This document shows positions 5,632-8,885 of a DNA stretch of 8,885 nucleotides, in pieces (the stretch's first letter is position 1; every line of letters begins with the position of its first letter). The stretch is from Paucimonas sp. (lineage in GTDB: Bacteria > Pseudomonadota > Gammaproteobacteria > Burkholderiales > Burkholderiaceae_D). The notes under the pieces are model-generated. The model saw only the letters and a program-made list of their open reading frames with translations, had not been told where the DNA came from and did no database searches. Position numbers and translations under genes: made by a program. Location of the stretch: assembly GCA_029266815.1 (NCBI GenBank), contig JAQSWC010000055.1:1-8885 (forward strand), written 5' to 3'.

Positions 5632-6819
5632 ATGGCGGTGTACGAGTTGCCTACAGCTTCACAACCTACGGAGGAAGATGCGGCGCTGACTGCCCGGATC
5701 GCCGGTCTGCGCTACGTCAGCGACGACGTTCCCGGCATAAGGCGGACGACTGCCGGTTCCAGCTTCGTCTACAAGGACACCGACGGTTGCATCGTCAAGG
5801 ACCCAAAAACGCTGGCTCGAATTGCATCGCTCGCCATACCTCCTGCCTGGAACGACGTATGGATATGCACTTATGAAAACGGGCATATCCAGGCCACCGG
5901 CCGCGATGCGCGGAAGCGCAAACAGTATCGTTACCACCCACGCTGGCGCAACGTGCGAGACGAAGCCAAATACGAGCGCATGCTGAAATTTGCCGAAGCG
6001 CTTCCGCACATCCGCATGAAGGTAAATGAGGCACTGTCCTTGCGCGGCCTGCCCAGGGAAAAAATACTTGCCACGGTTATTTATCTTCTTGAAGCGACGA
6101 TGATGCGCGTGGGGAACGAGGAGTATGCGCGGAATAACAACTCCTTCGGTCTGACTACTCTGCGTGACCGACATGTCCGCATTGACGGCAGCGAGGTGGA
6201 ATTCCACTTCCGTGGAAAGAGTGGCGTGCACCATACCGTCAAGGTAAATGACCAGCGGCTTGCACGCATCATCGCGAGAAGCAGAGATCTGCCCGGGCAG
6301 GAACTGTTTCAGTACATCGACGATGATGGCGAGCGCCGCACGGTGGGCTCCGCAGATGTCAATGATTACCTTCGGCAGATCACAGGCGAAGAATACACAG
6401 CCAAGGATTTTCGTACATGGTCAGGCACGGTGCTCGCCGCACTCGCATTGCAGGAATTCGAAAAGTGCGATTCGCACGCGCAGGCAAAGAAAAACGTCAT
6501 GCGCGCCATCGAGTCGGTGGCGGAGAAGCTCGGCAACACGCCCAGCATCTGCCGCAAATGCTACGTGCATCCGGCAGTGCTCGACGCCTATCTGGATGGC
6601 ACCATGCTTCAGGCACTGCGGGAGCGTACGCGAGAGGAAATCCGCATCCGCTTGCAAGGTCTCAATCCGGAGGAGGCAGCGGTAGTCGCGCTTCTGCAGG
6701 GCCGCCTAAGCGCGGATATGGCGAAACCGGCACGCTCCGGCTCCAAGCCGTCGAAGCGGACCACCAGAAAAAAAACGGCGCGCGGCCAAAATTCCAGGCC
6801 TCAGGCATGCCGCGAATAA
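5632..6819 (+). CDS. DNA topoisomerase IB (poxvirus-like)
   Basis: This enzyme relaxes supercoiled DNA by nicking one strand through a 3'-phosphotyrosine bond; it acts in the cytoplasm on the chromosome and needs no ATP. Numbering from 5632 (395 residues), the catalytic set is R159 (MRVGNEEY), K196 (RGKSG), R261 (DFRTWSGT), N302 (LGNTPS) and Y311 (CRKCYVHP). The spacings 37, 65, 41 and 9 equal those I recall for the Deinococcus radiodurans enzyme (R137, K174, R239, N280, Y289). Asn in place of the poxvirus His is normal for bacterial members. The N-terminal DNA-clamp region is about 1-90, and the C-terminal ~30 residues are a basic Lys/Arg-rich tail. Start choice: GCGAGGA (5614-5620) is 11 nt before the ATG at 5632 but abuts the in-frame ATG at 5620, so 5632 is preferred; 5620 or 5455 remain possible. 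The role in the cell is not essential in known bacteria. Confidence 0.5.
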   Translation: MAVYELPTASQPTEEDAALTARIAGLRYVSDDVPGIRRTTAGSSFVYKDTDGCIVKDPKTLARIASLAIPPAWNDVWICTYENGHIQATGRDARKRKQYRYHPRWRNVRDEAKYERMLKFAEALPHIRMKVNEALSLRGLPREKILATVIYLLEATMMRVGNEEYARNNNSFGLTTLRDRHVRIDGSEVEFHFRGKSGVHHTVKVNDQRLARIIARSRDLPGQELFQYIDDDGERRTVGSADVNDYLRQITGEEYTAKDFRTWSGTVLAALALQEFEKCDSHAQAKKNVMRAIESVAEKLGNTPSICRKCYVHPAVLDAYLDGTMLQALRERTREEIRIRLQGLNPEEAAVVALLQGRLSADMAKPARSGSKPSKRTTRKKTARGQNSRPQACRE

Positions 6820-7011
6820 ACAGCATCTTGAGTGCAAATGTTCTCGTTTCGTTTTTTGGTGAGTTCAAAGGCATCCAATCTGTGAGTCAGGCTCATGTTG
6901 ACGCGTGACGGCCACGTCGGTTTGAACACTTTGCGCCAGCCCAAACCCACCTAACGCATGAGCCCGAATAATCGGCGATTGAAAAGACATCTCAGTGAAA
7001 AGGAAAGCGAC

Positions 7012-8745
7012 ATGAATGCCGGCAAGTTTAGTGATGTATTCAAGTTAAGTCTCAGTGCGATTGCCGTTGCCTCGTTATGGGTACCGGCCGGCCATGCTCA
7101 GGCACAAACCACCACATGGAGCTTCTGCGCCAATGAAAACGAACGCTGCAACTTCACCGGCACGCGGACTGTGCGTTACGGCGCCAACACTACCTTCGCC
7201 ACTCGCACCCTGACCGGCGGCACGCAATGCTCGAACGCCGTCTTCGGCGATCCCCTGCCGGGAGCCCGCAAGCGCTGCGATCTCGCTTCTTCGACTACGC
7301 CAACGCCAACGCCAACACCTACTCCGACGCCGACACCGACCCCGACGCCGACACCGACCCCGACGCCGACGCCGACTCCTGGTGGCACGCAAGTGCGTCT
7401 AGAGTGGTCCGAATTCATCAATGCCAATGGCGGGGCGGACTACGAAGCGTTGTTGAGAGGTATTCAGGCCATGCGCGCCAATGCCAACAGCTCCGATCCA
7501 CAAAGTTGGTCGTACTGGACCAATGTGCATCTCAACTACTGCCCGCACAGCATCGCGTACTTCTTTGCATGGCACCGCGGCTACCTGGTCGAATTCGAGA
7601 AGCAGCTTCGGATCGCATCCGGCCACCCGACTCTCGTGCTGCCATATTGGGATTACTACCGCAATCCCACCATGCCCACGGCCTTCACTGATTCGAGCAG
7701 CCCGCTCTATGCCCCCGGACGCGCCAACAGCAACGTTTCACCGGCCTTGTCGCTGGAGCCATTTTCGAATACCTACACCGACTTCCAGCGCGGCACGCCG
7801 AACTCCTACGAGGCCGCCTTCGAGGTCAGACCCCATAATGCGATTCACAACATCGTAGGCGGCGCCATGGCCGACCTGCAGTCGCCGGCCGACCCGATCT
7901 TCTGGCTGCATCATGCCAATATCGACCGGCTGTGGGCAGCGTGGGTTGCGGCAGGCAACGGTCGCACCATGCCGGTCAGCACCTCCACCTACTGGGACGG
8001 TTCCTTCTCCTATACGACGACTCTCACCATGCCGCGTCGGGAAACGTATAACACCACCGGCCTTTCCTACACCTATAACGACCTGACCTTGCCGTCCAGC
8101 CTGCCGCCGAGCGCCATGCGAACCATACGCAAACCGGGCGTCGTGAAGGTGCAGGCCGGAAACGGCCGGAACGGAAGCGTGCTGCAGCGCCCGGCCGCAG
8201 AGACGTTTACGCCGGCTGCCGCCCGCCAGATCAATGCGGGCCGTCGTTCCTTGGGCGGGGCGAGAAACCTGCAGTTCAACGACACGTCGACCAGCGTGAG
8301 GATCGCATTGCAGCCCCAGGACAGCCAGGCGCTTCAGGCTGTCATCGGCAACACGTCTGCTTCGCCTTTCGGCCGCACTCCGGCAGGCAGCCAGTACAGT
8401 TCTGCGCAGGTGGTACTCGAAAACCTTCAGGTCACCGCCGCCGGCAAGAACGGAGGCTATTACTATGAGGTATATGTGAACCTGCCAGCCAGCATCGACA
8501 GGCAAACAGCGCAGAGACGGTATTTCGTCGGCAGCTTCGGCGCGTTCGAGATTTCCGGACTACTGCGTCATGGCGGCAATGCCACACTGACCTTCCCCGC
8601 AACCCACATACTGGCCGAGATTCCGGCGCAGTCCATGAACGAGGTTACGGTTTCCATCGTCCGGGTCAGCGGCCGAAATTCGCCGCGCGGCACTGTGGTG
8701 ACTGCAGGCGAGGCTCGCCTGGAGCTGACTGCAAACGGCAACTGA
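7012..8745 (+). CDS. Secreted tyrosinase / polyphenol oxidase, three-part
   Basis: This type-3 copper enzyme should oxidise phenols and/or catechols to quinones, possibly making melanin-like products. The start at 7012 is chosen for AAGGA 7 nt upstream; the in-frame ATG at 6958 has none. In the 577-residue product, residues 1-29 are a Sec signal peptide (cut after GHA or AQA). Residues 36-90 are a Cys-rich module (C39, C46, C73, C89; VRYG, FGDP). Residues 96-123 are 14 Thr-Pro pairs. The copper domain (~126-330) has CuA ligands H173, H179, H188 (CPH, AWHRGYL) and CuB ligands H275, H279, H301 (RPHNAIHN, FWLHHANIDRLW). C177-P-H179 is a CxH pair like the Cys-His thioether of fungal tyrosinases. 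The C-terminal ~180 residues (YYYEVYVNLP 482-492, YFVGSF 504-509) resemble the KFDV domain of plant polyphenol oxidases. No MelC1-type copper caddie is next to it. Monophenolase versus catecholase activity cannot be told. Confidence 0.5.
   Translation: MNAGKFSDVFKLSLSAIAVASLWVPAGHAQAQTTTWSFCANENERCNFTGTRTVRYGANTTFATRTLTGGTQCSNAVFGDPLPGARKRCDLASSTTPTPTPTPTPTPTPTPTPTPTPTPTPTPGGTQVRLEWSEFINANGGADYEALLRGIQAMRANANSSDPQSWSYWTNVHLNYCPHSIAYFFAWHRGYLVEFEKQLRIASGHPTLVLPYWDYYRNPTMPTAFTDSSSPLYAPGRANSNVSPALSLEPFSNTYTDFQRGTPNSYEAAFEVRPHNAIHNIVGGAMADLQSPADPIFWLHHANIDRLWAAWVAAGNGRTMPVSTSTYWDGSFSYTTTLTMPRRETYNTTGLSYTYNDLTLPSSLPPSAMRTIRKPGVVKVQAGNGRNGSVLQRPAAETFTPAAARQINAGRRSLGGARNLQFNDTSTSVRIALQPQDSQALQAVIGNTSASPFGRTPAGSQYSSAQVVLENLQVTAAGKNGGYYYEVYVNLPASIDRQTAQRRYFVGSFGAFEISGLLRHGGNATLTFPATHILAEIPAQSMNEVTVSIVRVSGRNSPRGTVVTAGEARLELTANGN
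7297..7380 (+). repeat. Thr-Pro linker repeat in the tyrosinase
   Basis: It encodes 14 consecutive Thr-Pro pairs (residues 96-123). Inside it an 18-bp unit (ACGCCGACACCGACCCCG) occurs twice in tandem at 7327-7344 and 7345-7362, a sign of recent expansion by slippage or unequal crossover. It separates the Cys-rich module from the copper domain. Confidence 0.5.
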
Positions 8746-8766
8746 CGACGCATAGTTAGCTGTTGA

Positions 8767-8799
8767 AGGAAGGTGCGAGCCCGGTGCTCGTACCTTCCT
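8767..8799 (+). terminator. Hairpin after the tyrosinase gene
   Basis: GGAAGGTGCGAGC (8768-8780), loop CCGGT, then GCTCGTACCTTCC (8786-8798) pair at 12 of 13 positions, with one further A-T pair outside. It lies 22 nt after the stop. The following sequence (GCATTTCACAAC) has only a weak U run, so it may be an imperfect terminator. I see nothing in 8800-8885. Confidence 0.5.
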
Positions 8800-8885
8800 G
8801 CATTTCACAACACTTACCTTTCCCTCTGCAGTAACCGGCTTCACACGCCGCCATATCTGGCCTGCACGGCTCTTCCAGCCCCTGC

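Noticed and set aside
6880..6894. Short inverted repeat TGAG-n5-CTCA after the topoisomerase gene as a terminator
   Set aside because: The 4-bp stem with no following T run is no better than chance.
6898..6926. TTGACG with TTTGAA 17 nt later as a promoter for the tyrosinase gene
   Set aside because: The -10 matches the consensus at only three positions; too weak to list as a feature.
7297..7380. Tandem repeat considered as a CRISPR or regulatory repeat
   Set aside because: The repeat is in frame, encodes Thr-Pro, has no spacers and lies inside a coding region.
7738..8505. - strand open frame of 255 codons opposite the tyrosinase
   Set aside because: It is Arg/Gly-rich with no domain, and the + strand copper ligands are all conserved.

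Overview
The window looks like a piece of chromosome from a Gram-negative, motile betaproteobacterium, probably of the Oxalobacteraceae/Burkholderiales type. The reasons are a fairly high-GC coding bias, a CheV-type chemotaxis adaptor next to a GGDEF protein, a lipobox suited to outer-membrane sorting, and secreted enzymes with Thr-Pro linkers. The taxonomic call is inference; there is no rRNA or other marker gene. I see no tRNA, rRNA, CRISPR array or intact transposase.

Region 1 (about 37-2037, + strand) is signalling. A diguanylate cyclase gene has a full GGEEF domain with an RxxD inhibition site, but its N-terminal and catalytic parts lie in different frames, with the break at about 416-424. 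It is followed by an intact cheV (CheW-like plus receiver domains).

Region 2 (2098-3442, - strand) holds a pirin-family metal-binding cupin with a hairpin over its ribosome binding site. Upstream of it is a 65-residue putative ribbon-helix-helix protein with a perfect 9+9 bp palindrome in its upstream region.

Region 3 (3443-3779) is a gene-free, partly AT-rich gap. It contains a ~167-187 bp non-coding element with 16-bp perfect terminal inverted repeats (MITE-like) and a strong intrinsic terminator for the next gene.

Region 4 (3780-5631) holds a - strand, four-module chitinase lipoprotein with a Streptomyces ChiC-like GH19 catalytic domain. Its upstream region has a textbook LacI/GalR-family operator just downstream of a possible promoter. 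The rest of the gap separates it from the divergent gene.

Region 5 (5632-8745, + strand) carries a poxvirus-like type IB DNA topoisomerase with all catalytic residues, then a secreted three-part tyrosinase: a Cys-rich N-terminal module, a 14-unit Thr-Pro linker, a di-copper domain, and a C-terminal domain resembling the plant polyphenol oxidase KFDV domain. A hairpin follows its stop codon.

Two extracellular enzymes with matching Thr-Pro linker architecture (chitinase and tyrosinase) flank the topoisomerase. This suggests a lifestyle involving chitinous or phenolic surfaces such as fungi, arthropods or plant debris. The most interesting items are the tyrosinase architecture without a caddie gene, the LacI-type operator on the chitinase gene, the orphan MITE-like element, the pirin RBS hairpin, and the small RHH gene with its palindrome.
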